A stretch of 64,000 nt of DNA from an uncultured Prevotellaceae bacterium (GTDB lineage Bacteria > Bacteroidota > Bacteroidia > Bacteroidales > Bacteroidaceae): contig CAMJKP010000007.1 of NCBI GenBank assembly GCA_946406435.1, positions 22,726 through 86,725 of the forward strand. Direction: 5' to 3'. The notes below the pieces were generated by a model that had not been told where the DNA came from, did not search any database, and saw nothing but the letters and a program-made list of their open reading frames with translations. Positions within the stretch are counted from its first letter, which is position 1. The number at the start of each line of letters is the position of its first letter. Shown here piece by piece: positions 24,803 to 32,914 of the stretch. The translations under genes were made by a program, and so were the position numbers.

Positions 24803-27646
24803 TCAAATATATTTCGAGGTATAGCCTTTCTTCTGGGCTGCAACCTCCTCTGGAGTACCGGTTGCCACCACCATACCACCGTTACGACCGCCTTCAGGTC
24901 CCATATCAATGATATAATCAGCAAGACGAATAACATCAAGGTTATGCTCAATGATGATGACGGTATTGCCTTTGTCAACAAGTTTACGGATGATGCCCAT
25001 AAGGATTCGTATATCCTCGAAATGAAGTCCAGTGGTAGGCTCATCAAGTATATATAAAGTCTTGCCTGTGTCACGTTTAGAAAGTTCTGTGGCAAGTTTT
25101 ACACGTTGACTTTCTCCACCAGAGAGGGTTGTTGACGGCTGTCCGAGTTTGATATATCCTAGTCCAACATCCTGAAGAGTCTTTATCTTATGAAGAATGT
25201 TAGGCACACTCTCAAAGAACTCAACAGCCTGATTGATGGTCATATCAAGGACATCGGCAATGCTCTTGCCCTTATAGCGCACCTCAAGGGTCTCACGATT
25301 ATATCGCTTTCCCTGACATACCTCACAAGGTACCATTACATCAGGGAGGAAATTCATCTCAACCGTTTTATAACCGTTTCCCGAACATTCCTCACATCGT
25401 CCTCCCTTTACATTGAAAGAGAAACGTCCAGGCTTATATCCACGAATCTTAGCCTCTGGAAGAGCGACAAAAAGAGAACGGATATCTGCAAAGACTCCGG
25501 TATATGTAGCCGGATTAGAACGCGGAGTACGGCCAAGAGGTGTCTGGTCAACATCAACAACCTTATCAATAAGGTCTATGCCCTCAATAGAGTCATAAGG
25601 CATAGGTTTCTTCAAGGAACGATAGAAATGTTGTGAAAGGATAGGATGAAGAGTCTCATTGATGAGGGTACTCTTGCCTGAGCCTGAGACACCTGTAACG
25701 ACTATGAGTTTTCCGAGAGGGAAGGAAACGTCCACGTTCTTGAGGTTATTGCCACGAGCGCCGTGGAGAAAGAGACGGCCCCCCTCCTTCTCCCCCGAGG
25801 AGGAGGGATTTTTAGATACGCTATTACCATCTAAATGCTCCCCACTCGGGGGGATGGAGGGGGCTACCTTTAGCGTTCCATTAAGATAATCTGCGGTAAT
25901 GGTATGCTGCTTTAGCATTTCCTTTGGAGTGCCTTGGAATACCACTTCCCCACCCTTTCTACCAGCCTTAGGACCAATATCCACGATATAGTCTGCGGAC
26001 ATCATCATATCTTGGTCATGCTCAACCACAATAACAGTATTACCGATATCACGTAACTGCTTCAATGATTTGATGAGACGGTCATTATCACGCTGATGCA
26101 GTCCGATGGAAGGCTCATCAAGGATATAGAGCACATTAACCAACTGACTGCCTATCTGCGTTGCGAGACGAATACGCTGACTCTCACCACCAGAAAGGGA
26201 TGTTGACTGTCGTGAAAGAGAAAGATAGTCAAGGCCTACGTCAAGCATGAACTTCAGTCGGGTACGAATCTCTTTTATAATCTCAGAGGCAATCCTGTTC
26301 TGACGCTCGTCCATGTGCTTCGGAGCCTCATCCAACCAATCATATAGTTGGTCTATATCCATATCAGCAAGCTCGCATATGTTCTTATCCCATATACGAT
26401 ATGAAAGAGCCTCCTTGTTTAGGCGACGCCCTTCACATTCAGGACACTTCACCATAGCCATGAACTGGTCAGCCCATTTCTGTGCAGAAGCAGAATCATC
26501 ATTCTCGATTACCTGACGAAGATATTTAACCACGCCCTCATATTCTGTAAAGTAATCTGAACTTGTCTTGGCTATCTCCTTAGGTATCCTGACACGCTCC
26601 AGACTACCATAGAGAACCTCACGAAGAGCATCCTCTGGAATATCAGCAATAGGCGTCTTGGACTTACAGTCATATTTTGCAAGAAGAGCATCTATCTGCC
26701 AGAAAATCATCTGGTTCTTATATTTGCCGAGAGGCGCTATACCACCCTCGTAAATAGAAAGAGATGTGTCAGGAATTACCTTCTTCATATCAATCTCATT
26801 TATAAGGCCAAGACCTTTACAATGAGGACATGCCCCCTCAGGAGAATTGAAAGAGAAGATATTCGGAGCTGGATCCTTGTATGCTATGCCACTTGTAGGA
26901 CACATGAGTCTGCGAGAGAAACACTTCACCTCGTCTGCATCCTTGTCGTATATCATGATAAGACCTTCACCCTGTCGCATGGCAATACGGATAGTATTAC
27001 GAAGACGTTCCTCATCACTATCCTTCACGACAAGCTTATCTATCACAACCTCAATATTATGGTTCTTATAACGATCCACCTTCATGCCACTCTCCAGTTC
27101 AAGGATTTCATCATCCACACGAACTTGAAGATAGCCTTTGCGACGCATCTGCTCAAAGAGCTCACGATAATGTCCCTTACGATTACGTACAAGAGGGGCA
27201 AGAATAATGATACGCTTACCAGCATAGTCGTGGAGAATCATCTCTGTTACCTGTTCCTCCGTGTATTTCACCATCTTCTCCCCCGACACATAACTATATG
27301 CTGTGCCAGCACGCGCAAATAGCAGACGGAGATAGTCATATACCTCAGTTGTTGTACCAACGGTAGAACGAGGATTGCGATTGGTTGTCTTCTGTTCAAT
27401 GCTGATAACCGGTGAAAGTCCCGTAATATTATCCACATCAGGACGTTCCATCCCTCCAAGGAAATTACGGGCATAGGCAGAGAACGTTTCGATGTAACGT
27501 CTTTGTCCTTCAGCAAAAATTGTATCAAAGGCAAGCGAAGACTTACCCGAGCCAGAAAGCCCAGTGATAACGCTCAACGAATAACGCGGAATCTTAACAT
27601 CAATATTCTTCAGATTGTGCACTCTGGCACCATAGATTTCTATCAT
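24803..27646 (-). CDS. uvrA: Excinuclease ABC subunit A
   Basis: Full-length UvrA (947 residues), the damage-recognition ATPase of nucleotide excision repair. Both ABC modules are intact: Walker A GLSGSGKSSLAFDTI and GVSGSGKSTLINETL, signatures LSGGESQRI and LSGGESQRV, Walker B VLYILDEPSIGLH and LYILDEPTTGLH. Zinc-finger cysteines are in CPECEGRR and CEECSGNGYK...CEVCQGKRY. Residues about 594-624, in the linker before the second module, are encoded by a family A palindromic repeat in frame. The start overlaps the stop of the upstream gene (ATGA). Confidence 0.97.
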   Translation of the reverse strand: MIEIYGARVHNLKNIDVKIPRYSLSVITGLSGSGKSSLAFDTIFAEGQRRYIETFSAYARNFLGGMERPDVDNITGLSPVISIEQKTTNRNPRSTVGTTTEVYDYLRLLFARAGTAYSYVSGEKMVKYTEEQVTEMILHDYAGKRIIILAPLVRNRKGHYRELFEQMRRKGYLQVRVDDEILELESGMKVDRYKNHNIEVVIDKLVVKDSDEERLRNTIRIAMRQGEGLIMIYDKDADEVKCFSRRLMCPTSGIAYKDPAPNIFSFNSPEGACPHCKGLGLINEIDMKKVIPDTSLSIYEGGIAPLGKYKNQMIFWQIDALLAKYDCKSKTPIADIPEDALREVLYGSLERVRIPKEIAKTSSDYFTEYEGVVKYLRQVIENDDSASAQKWADQFMAMVKCPECEGRRLNKEALSYRIWDKNICELADMDIDQLYDWLDEAPKHMDERQNRIASEIIKEIRTRLKFMLDVGLDYLSLSRQSTSLSGGESQRIRLATQIGSQLVNVLYILDEPSIGLHQRDNDRLIKSLKQLRDIGNTVIVVEHDQDMMMSADYIVDIGPKAGRKGGEVVFQGTPKEMLKQHTITADYLNGTLKVAPSIPPSGEHLDGNSVSKNPSSSGEKEGGRLFLHGARGNNLKNVDVSFPLGKLIVVTGVSGSGKSTLINETLHPILSQHFYRSLKKPMPYDSIEGIDLIDKVVDVDQTPLGRTPRSNPATYTGVFADIRSLFVALPEAKIRGYKPGRFSFNVKGGRCEECSGNGYKTVEMNFLPDVMVPCEVCQGKRYNRETLEVRYKGKSIADVLDMTINQAVEFFESVPNILHKIKTLQDVGLGYIKLGQPSTTLSGGESQRVKLATELSKRDTGKTLYILDEPTTGLHFEDIRILMGIIRKLVDKGNTVIIIEHNLDVIRLADYIIDMGPEGGRNGGMVVATGTPEEVAAQKKGYTSKYI
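25776..25868. repeat. Family A palindromic repeat, copy 4, inside uvrA
   Basis: CCCCCTCCTTCTCCCCCGAG / CTCGGGGGGATGGAGGGGGC arms with GATACG...CCATCT core. Translated in the uvrA frame it gives APSIPPSGEHLDGNS and NPSSSGEKEGG, low-complexity residues in a surface linker. Confidence 0.85.
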
Positions 27647-28308
27647 CGATTTGTCGTTTCTGTATATCCCCTGAGAAGATTTACATCCTTCTTAATGTTA
27701 TACTTCACTCCATCAGCACCTTTTGCCTGAACATGGACATAATACACCCCTTCTTTTACATCCTTCCCATTGAATTTACCGTCCCATTCTCCTGCAGGAT
27801 CAGTCCATTCGTAAAGCTTCTGCCCCCAGCGATTATATATAGTAGCCTTGAATTCAACAATAGACTGATACCCTTCTTTCGCCTTATAAGTATCATTACG
27901 ATTATCACCATTAGGAGAGAAAGCATTCGGGAATTCAAGTTTACTGGATTTTATGGTAATACTGATTGGATCAGAAAGTTTTTCCTCACCATTCGGAAAA
28001 GAAGCAAAGAGACAAACAAGATGAGTTCCGGCTTCAGTAAACGTGAAGTCGGTGTTTTCCTCATGACGCAAAAGGTAATGCTGAGCTTCTACGATTTCAT
28101 TCTTATAGAAACGCCATTCAAAATAGCCATCGTGATCATCACTACCAGACAAGAAACGCACTTTTAGAGGGGCAGAACCTTCATAACTCGTGGTCTGGAC
28201 ATCACCTGTCTCAGTGGCAATCTCTGCACATGGAGATATATTCTGCGCCATCATCTGTGGGATAACAGTATATAGCAGCAAAGATAAAATCAAAAAAAAC
28301 TTTTTCAT
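27643..28308 (-). CDS. Secreted PKD-like protein with gliding-type (T9SS type B) C-terminal domain
   Basis: A 221-residue protein. Signal peptide MKKFFLILSLLLYTVIPQMMA; a central PKD-like beta domain (SAPLKVRFLSGSDDHDGYFE); a C-terminal gliding-motility-associated domain (LEFPNAFSPNGDNRNDTYK, IYNRWGQKLYEW, WDGKFNGKDVKEGVYYV), the type B secretion signal for the type IX system. The frame extends 22 codons further upstream, but M at 28308 opens the signal peptide. Its stop overlaps the uvrA start by ATGA, so uvrA is translated from the same message. Confidence 0.82.
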   Translation of the reverse strand: MKKFFLILSLLLYTVIPQMMAQNISPCAEIATETGDVQTTSYEGSAPLKVRFLSGSDDHDGYFEWRFYKNEIVEAQHYLLRHEENTDFTFTEAGTHLVCLFASFPNGEEKLSDPISITIKSSKLEFPNAFSPNGDNRNDTYKAKEGYQSIVEFKATIYNRWGQKLYEWTDPAGEWDGKFNGKDVKEGVYYVHVQAKGADGVKYNIKKDVNLLRGYTETTNR

Positions 28309-28340
28309 ATATGAAATAACGCAAAATTTACCGAAATATG

Positions 28341-28371
28341 TTGATTTATACCGAAAAAATTCGTATTTTTG
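28341..28371 (+). promoter_or_regulatory. Promoter of the LysM protein gene
   Basis: TTG (28341-28343), 20-bp spacer, TATTTTTG (28364-28371); ATG 27 bp further on. Confidence 0.75.
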
Positions 28372-28398
28372 CATCGCAAATAGAAATTCAACACTAAA

Positions 28399-29742
28399 AT
28401 GAGCAAAAAAAACTACATAGTCTTTATTTTAGCCGCTTTGTTTGCTTTCTGTCTGGATGCAGACGCACAACAACAGATACAGACAGTACACAAGGTGAAG
28501 AAACGCGAAACAATCTACGGCATAGCCCGCGACTATAACATCACCATAGAGGAACTCATTGGTGCTAATCCTGAGATGCTGCAGCCTGGCTACGCACTCA
28601 AGAAAGGCTCTACCATAAACATACCATTCCCACAACAGCAGCAACAGCAACCTACAGAAACGACTCCTGCCGTTCCCATAAAGCACAGTATCGACATCGG
28701 TGTTATGCTTCCACTTCACAACGTAGATGGCGATGGACGCAGAATGATAGAGTACTACCGTGGTTTGCTTATGGCCGTAGAAAAGCTAAAGGCTGATGGT
28801 ATCAGTATTAACGTAAGAGCATGGAACGTGTCACAGACCGACGACATCAACTCCACCCTACTTCAGCAGGGAGCAGACCAATCAGATATCATCTTTGGTC
28901 CTCTGTACTCAAAACAGGTAAAAGCTCTCGGTGATTTCTGCAAGAAGAACAAGATACGCATGGTTATCCCGTTCTCCATCAATGGCGACGAGGTAAACCG
29001 TAACGAGTTCATATATCAGGTATATCAACCTGCAGAGACTTTTAACCAGAAGAGCGTCAATTCATTTATCGACCGTTTCAGCAACTGTCACCCTATCATA
29101 ATAGACTGCAACGACTCCACTTCAAACAAGGGTACATTCACCTACGCCCTTCGCAAAAAATTGGAAGAGAAAGGCATACAGTACAGCATTACCAATCTGC
29201 GCTCTAACATGGAAATGTTCGAGAAGGCTTTCTCCACCACAAAGAGAAACGTAGTGATACTCAACACAGGCAGATCTCCTGAACTCACCCAGACGATGCA
29301 CAAGCTCGACGCCCTTCTTGCACATTCTCCGGGATATATGATTTCCATGTTCGGATATACAGAATGGCAGATGTACGAGAAATACAATCAGAATCAGACA
29401 TTCTTCCACAAATACGATGTATATATCCCCTCTTCTTATTTCTTCAATGAGCAGTCGGGCTACATACAGAGTTTCCAACAAGCATACAAAACAAAGTTTG
29501 GCGCAGATATGATGAATGCACTCCCTCATTTCGCCCTCACAGGTTATGACCAAGGTGTATTTTTCATCGGTGGTGTATATAAGTTCAAGGGACAGTTCTA
29601 CGGTGCAAGAAACCAAATATACAACACATCCCTCCAGACTCCATACCACTTTAGTAAGACGCCAAACGGAGGATTCCGCAACGAGGCATATCTTCTGGTT
29701 CACTATCAGAAAAACGGAGGAATTGAAACCATCAGCTATTAA
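28399..29742 (+). CDS. LysM domain / periplasmic-binding-protein fusion
   Basis: A 447-residue exported protein. Signal peptide MSKKNYIVFILAALFAFCLDADA; a LysM domain (HKVKKRETIYGIARDYNITI ... LKKGSTINIP, about 30-75) that binds peptidoglycan; a Gln-rich linker PFPQQQQQQPTE; then a type I periplasmic-binding fold (IDIGVMLPLHNVDGDG ... DIIFGPLYSKQVKAL ... ALTGYDQGVF). This LysM-plus-ABC-binding fusion is common in Bacteroidetes; the ligand is unknown and no permease is adjacent. Confidence 0.85.
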   Translation: MSKKNYIVFILAALFAFCLDADAQQQIQTVHKVKKRETIYGIARDYNITIEELIGANPEMLQPGYALKKGSTINIPFPQQQQQQPTETTPAVPIKHSIDIGVMLPLHNVDGDGRRMIEYYRGLLMAVEKLKADGISINVRAWNVSQTDDINSTLLQQGADQSDIIFGPLYSKQVKALGDFCKKNKIRMVIPFSINGDEVNRNEFIYQVYQPAETFNQKSVNSFIDRFSNCHPIIIDCNDSTSNKGTFTYALRKKLEEKGIQYSITNLRSNMEMFEKAFSTTKRNVVILNTGRSPELTQTMHKLDALLAHSPGYMISMFGYTEWQMYEKYNQNQTFFHKYDVYIPSSYFFNEQSGYIQSFQQAYKTKFGADMMNALPHFALTGYDQGVFFIGGVYKFKGQFYGARNQIYNTSLQTPYHFSKTPNGGFRNEAYLLVHYQKNGGIETISY

Positions 29743-29764
29743 ACAGAAGTTATGAAAGCATAAC

Positions 29765-29886
29765 TTCGTAGGTTATAAGGTTAAAGGTTATAGGTCAGCA
29801 TCGCTATGGGCATTGTTCGCTAAGGCTCATCAAGCTAAAGCATTCCGACCTGAAAACCTAAAAACCTATTAACCCGAAAACCTTTA
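29765..29886. repeat. Family C/G repeat with inverted ends
   Basis: GTAGGTTATAAGGTTAAAGG and GGTCAGCATCGCTATGGGC on one side, TCCGACCTGAAAACCTAAAA and AACCCGAAAACC on the other, with CATCAAGCTAAAGCA between. Confidence 0.6.
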
Positions 29887-29895
29887 AAAATAATT

Positions 29896-30654
29896 ATGAA
29901 AAAAAAATACGCACTCATTCTCCTATGCCTTGCCCCAATATGGGCATTGGCACAAGTTGGTGAGCATAGAAATCAGTTTGCCGTAGGTTTTCATGGTGGA
30001 TATTCGCTCAATCAAGTTGATTTCATCCCAAAAGTAAATCAGACAAACCACAAGGGATTTACTGGCGGATTAATGGCAAGATATACCTGCGAGAAATACT
30101 TCAAGACAATATGCTCTATCCAGTTGGAGTTCAACTACTCACAACTTGGTTGGGAAGAGGATATCACTGTTGATAAGGACAAGCGTGTTCCCTGCAAGGA
30201 TAATCCCGAGGAATATGAAAGATTCAAACAAGACATTAATTATCTCCAGATTCCGATACTCGCCCATCTTGCCTGGGGAAAGGAAAAGCAGGGGGTGAAT
30301 TTCTTCTTCAACGCAGGTCCTGTGCTCGGTTTCTATACAGGAAACCATATCGACAAGAACTTTACACATGAGACTGTGAACCATGAAGGAAGAGGCTATC
30401 AAAATAAAGAGAACATAGAGAAACTAAAAAAACAACTCCAAGAAAAGGAGAAGGCTCCGACGAACAAATTCGACTATGGAATCGCAGCAGGATTAGGATT
30501 GGAACTACATATCAAACCCATAGGAAGATTCCAGATAGAAGGGCGCTATTACTACGGTCTCGGCAATCTTTATGGAGACAGCAAACTCGATTGTTTCAGT
30601 CGTTCTGCCCATCAAACCATTATATTGCGTGGAGCATACCTAATTGACATATAA
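29896..30654 (+). CDS. Outer-membrane beta-barrel protein (PorT-like fold)
   Basis: A 252-residue exported barrel. Signal peptide MKKKYALILLCLAPIWALA; a first strand FAVGFHGGYSLNQVDF; FTGGLMARYTCEKYF; LQIPILAHLAWG; and the final strands FQIEGRYYYGLG and TIILRGAYLIDI. This matches the 8-stranded 'outer membrane protein beta-barrel' family widespread in Bacteroidetes. The function is unknown. Confidence 0.8.
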   Translation: MKKKYALILLCLAPIWALAQVGEHRNQFAVGFHGGYSLNQVDFIPKVNQTNHKGFTGGLMARYTCEKYFKTICSIQLEFNYSQLGWEEDITVDKDKRVPCKDNPEEYERFKQDINYLQIPILAHLAWGKEKQGVNFFFNAGPVLGFYTGNHIDKNFTHETVNHEGRGYQNKENIEKLKKQLQEKEKAPTNKFDYGIAAGLGLELHIKPIGRFQIEGRYYYGLGNLYGDSKLDCFSRSAHQTIILRGAYLIDI

Positions 30655-30752
30655 AGTGACGTTTTTGAGTATTATCGGTTGATATATATCAAGCGAGAAA
30701 AATTTTTCTCCATTTTTCGCCCTGAAAATTTTTCTATCTCAGAAATAATAAC

Positions 30753-30760
30753 TACCTTTG
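30753..30760 (+). promoter_or_regulatory. -7 element upstream of the tRNA-Lys pair
   Basis: TACCTTTG 33 bp before the first tRNA. No TTG at -33 is evident. Confidence 0.55.
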
Positions 30761-30792
30761 CACCGCAATTCAGAAAAGAAGCACAAAAACAA

Positions 30793-30865
30793 GCACCCTT
30801 AGCTCAGTTGGTAGAGCACCTGACTCTTAATCAGGGTGTCCAGAGTTCGAGCCTCTGAGGGTGTA
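30793..30865 (+). tRNA. tRNA-Lys (anticodon CTT), copy 1
   Basis: 73-nt cloverleaf: acceptor GCACCCT/AGGGTGT with a G-T first pair, D arm GCTCAGTTGGTAGAGC, anticodon stem CCTGA/TCAGG with loop CTCTTAA (CTT), T arm CAGAG-TTCGAGC-CTCTG, discriminator A. CCA is not encoded. Confidence 0.97.
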
Positions 30866-30894
30866 CTTCTTTCGGAATTTGCAGCATAAATGTT

Positions 30895-30967
30895 GCACCC
30901 TTAGCTCAGTTGGTAGAGCACCTGACTCTTAATCAGGGTGTCCAGAGTTCGAGCCTCTGAGGGTGTA
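30895..30967 (+). tRNA. tRNA-Lys (anticodon CTT), copy 2
   Basis: Identical to copy 1 over all 73 bases, 29 bp downstream of it, so probably one transcript. CCA is not encoded. Confidence 0.97.
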
Positions 30968-30977
30968 CTTCAAGAAG

Positions 30978-31006
30978 TCCTAATCATTTTCTGATTAGGA
31001 TTTTTT
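30978..31006 (+). terminator. Terminator after the tRNA-Lys pair
   Basis: TCCTAATCA (30978-30986) pairs with TGATTAGGA (30992-31000), followed by TTTTTT. Confidence 0.88.
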
Positions 31007-31034
31007 GTTTTCTCATGAAAAATAACTAACTTTG
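31004..31034 (+). promoter_or_regulatory. Promoter of the alcohol dehydrogenase gene
   Basis: TTTG (31004-31007), 19-bp spacer, TAACTTTG (31027-31034). The -33 lies in the T-tract of the tRNA terminator. Confidence 0.72.
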
Positions 31035-31110
31035 CATTTTTAAGTAAAGAGGAACTGCGTAGCTGATGAGCTTGCGTATAAAGTATAAAGAATAAAGTGT
31101 AAAGTTATAT

Positions 31111-32289
31111 ATGAACAACTTCGTCTTTCAAAGTCCGACAGAGTTTGTTTTCGGACGTGGCACAGAGAATCAGTGTGGCGACCTATGCAAGGCATACGGC
31201 GCAACAAAGGTCATGATAGTTATAGGTGGCGGTAGCGCTCGTAAGAGCGGATTATTGGCACGCGTGGAAGACTCCCTAAGCAAGGCGGGTATTCCTTACT
31301 GTCTGCTTGAAGGCATCAAGCCGAATCCAGAGGACACAAAAGTATATGAAGGCATTGAACTCGCCCGTAAGGAGAATGTCGATTTTCTCCTTCCTGTCGG
31401 TGGCGGTAGCGTCATCGATACGGCAAAAGCCATAAGTGCAGGTTTCAACTACGACGGTGATTTCTGGGATTTCTATTGCGGGAAGAAGAACGTAGAGGAC
31501 TATCCCAATGTTCTTCCCGTTGGTGTCGTTCTCACAATTCCGGCAGCAGGAAGCGAGGCGTCAGGCAACACTGTAATAACCAAGACCGAAGGAATGTTCA
31601 AACTGTCAATCCGCACAAAGGCAATTCTGCGTCCTAAATTCGCCATAATGAATCCCGAACTCACCATGACTTTGCCTCCTTACCAGACAGCAGCAGGTAT
31701 CGTGGATATGATGGTTCATACCATGGAGCGTTACTTCTCCCCTACTCCCGGATGCGAGGCAACAGACCGTCTCTGCGAGGCTGTACTCATCAGTTGTATA
31801 AATGAAGGTCCTAAGGTAATTGCCAATCCGAATGACTATGAGGCACGAGCTAATATTATGTGGCTCGGCACTATGGCTCACAACGGAATCTGTGGCGTTG
31901 GACGTGTAGAGGACTGGGCTAGTCATCACATGGAGCATGAGATTAGCGCGATATATGGTGTTACACATGGTGCAGGTCTAAGCGTCGTGGTTCCTGCATG
32001 GATGACATTTGTGATGAGAAAGAATGCAACAAAGATAGCACAGTTCGCCCGTCGCGTATTAGGTGTTGAGGGCAATGATGATGTTTCTGTTGCAACAGAA
32101 GGCATCAATCGTCTTAAAGCATTTTGGAAATCACTCGGTATGCCTGTAACGATGAAGGAACTCGGCATAGATAATCCCGACATCGACGCTCTTGTTGCCA
32201 AACTCCGCATAAACAAAGGTGATAAGATTGGCGGATACATCAGTCTTTCAATGGACGACTGCAAGGAAATCTATATGATCAGCAAATAA
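31111..32289 (+). CDS. Iron-containing alcohol dehydrogenase (YqhD/BDH-like)
   Basis: A 392-residue type III alcohol dehydrogenase that reduces aldehydes to alcohols with NAD(P)H. The opening NNFVFQSPTEFVFGRGTENQ and cofactor loop GGGSARKSG and PVGGGSVIDTAKAIS are typical of the YqhD/butanol-dehydrogenase group. Metal ligands are in GIVDMMVHTMERYF (Asp, His) and in WASHHMEHEISAIYGVTHGAGL (two His). It is soluble and monocistronic, between its own promoter and terminator. Confidence 0.92.
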   Translation: MNNFVFQSPTEFVFGRGTENQCGDLCKAYGATKVMIVIGGGSARKSGLLARVEDSLSKAGIPYCLLEGIKPNPEDTKVYEGIELARKENVDFLLPVGGGSVIDTAKAISAGFNYDGDFWDFYCGKKNVEDYPNVLPVGVVLTIPAAGSEASGNTVITKTEGMFKLSIRTKAILRPKFAIMNPELTMTLPPYQTAAGIVDMMVHTMERYFSPTPGCEATDRLCEAVLISCINEGPKVIANPNDYEARANIMWLGTMAHNGICGVGRVEDWASHHMEHEISAIYGVTHGAGLSVVVPAWMTFVMRKNATKIAQFARRVLGVEGNDDVSVATEGINRLKAFWKSLGMPVTMKELGIDNPDIDALVAKLRINKGDKIGGYISLSMDDCKEIYMISK

Positions 32290-32311
32290 ATGTACTTGCA
32301 AAGAAAAAGCG

Positions 32312-32363
32312 ATACCGCTTATGGTGACTTATAAAGAGCCTTTCCATAAGCGGTATTTTTTTT
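32312..32363 (+). terminator. Terminator of the alcohol dehydrogenase gene
   Basis: ATACCGCTTATGG pairs with CCATAAGCGGTAT, then eight T. Nearly the same stem recurs at 36750-36797. Confidence 0.88.
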
Positions 32364-32377
32364 GCATTCTACACAAA

Positions 32378-32914
32378 TCAGTTACTACCAGTTGCCTGTT
32401 TCATACCCTCAAAGAATTTCTGTTGCAATTGTTGAGCAAGCTGGTTGTCAGGGTTGATTTTCAAGGCTTTCTCGTAGTTCTGCATTACATCCATATAGTA
32501 ACGCTGACCATTCTGAACCGGATTTTGTACGATACGTACCATATAGAGAAATCCACGAAGAGTACATACATCGGACAGGTCTGCACCCTTCATCTGCTCC
32601 ATCTTGTCAATGGTCTGCTCGGCTTCTTTCAGCAGATTCTCGGTCTGCTCTGCCTTAGGATTCGATACAGAGAAACTCAGACTTTGCAGAGCCATCTGGT
32701 ACTTAGGCTGAATGCTGTCAGGAAACATAGCCTCAACACGCTTCAGTTCCGCGATACAGTTGAGATGTGCATCTGGAGTTTGCTGCTGGAGCTTGCTTAG
32801 CGACTGGCCAATAAGAGCCTGCATCTGTGATGGCTCCTGAGCCTTAATACTAACACCTGCCATCATGCAGAGAGCGATGGCGATAACACAATTCTTAAAA
32901 GTTTGAAATGTCAT
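32378..32914 (-). CDS. Secreted TPR-like protein, last gene of the LytTR/TonB-receptor operon
   Basis: A 178-residue protein with signal peptide (MTFQTFKNCVIAIALCMMAG...KA). Helical pairs resemble tetratricopeptide repeats: ELKRVEAMFPDSIQPKYQMA, NLLKEAEQTIDKMEQMK and NYEKALKINPDNQLAQQLQQ, the last close to the TPR consensus. The start MTFQTF is chosen over an upstream in-frame ATG because it opens the signal sequence. It overlaps the end of the TonB-receptor gene by 20 bp, so translation is probably coupled. It is periplasmic, perhaps a chaperone or partner of that receptor (inference). Confidence 0.75.
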   Translation of the reverse strand: MTFQTFKNCVIAIALCMMAGVSIKAQEPSQMQALIGQSLSKLQQQTPDAHLNCIAELKRVEAMFPDSIQPKYQMALQSLSFSVSNPKAEQTENLLKEAEQTIDKMEQMKGADLSDVCTLRGFLYMVRIVQNPVQNGQRYYMDVMQNYEKALKINPDNQLAQQLQQKFFEGMKQATGSN

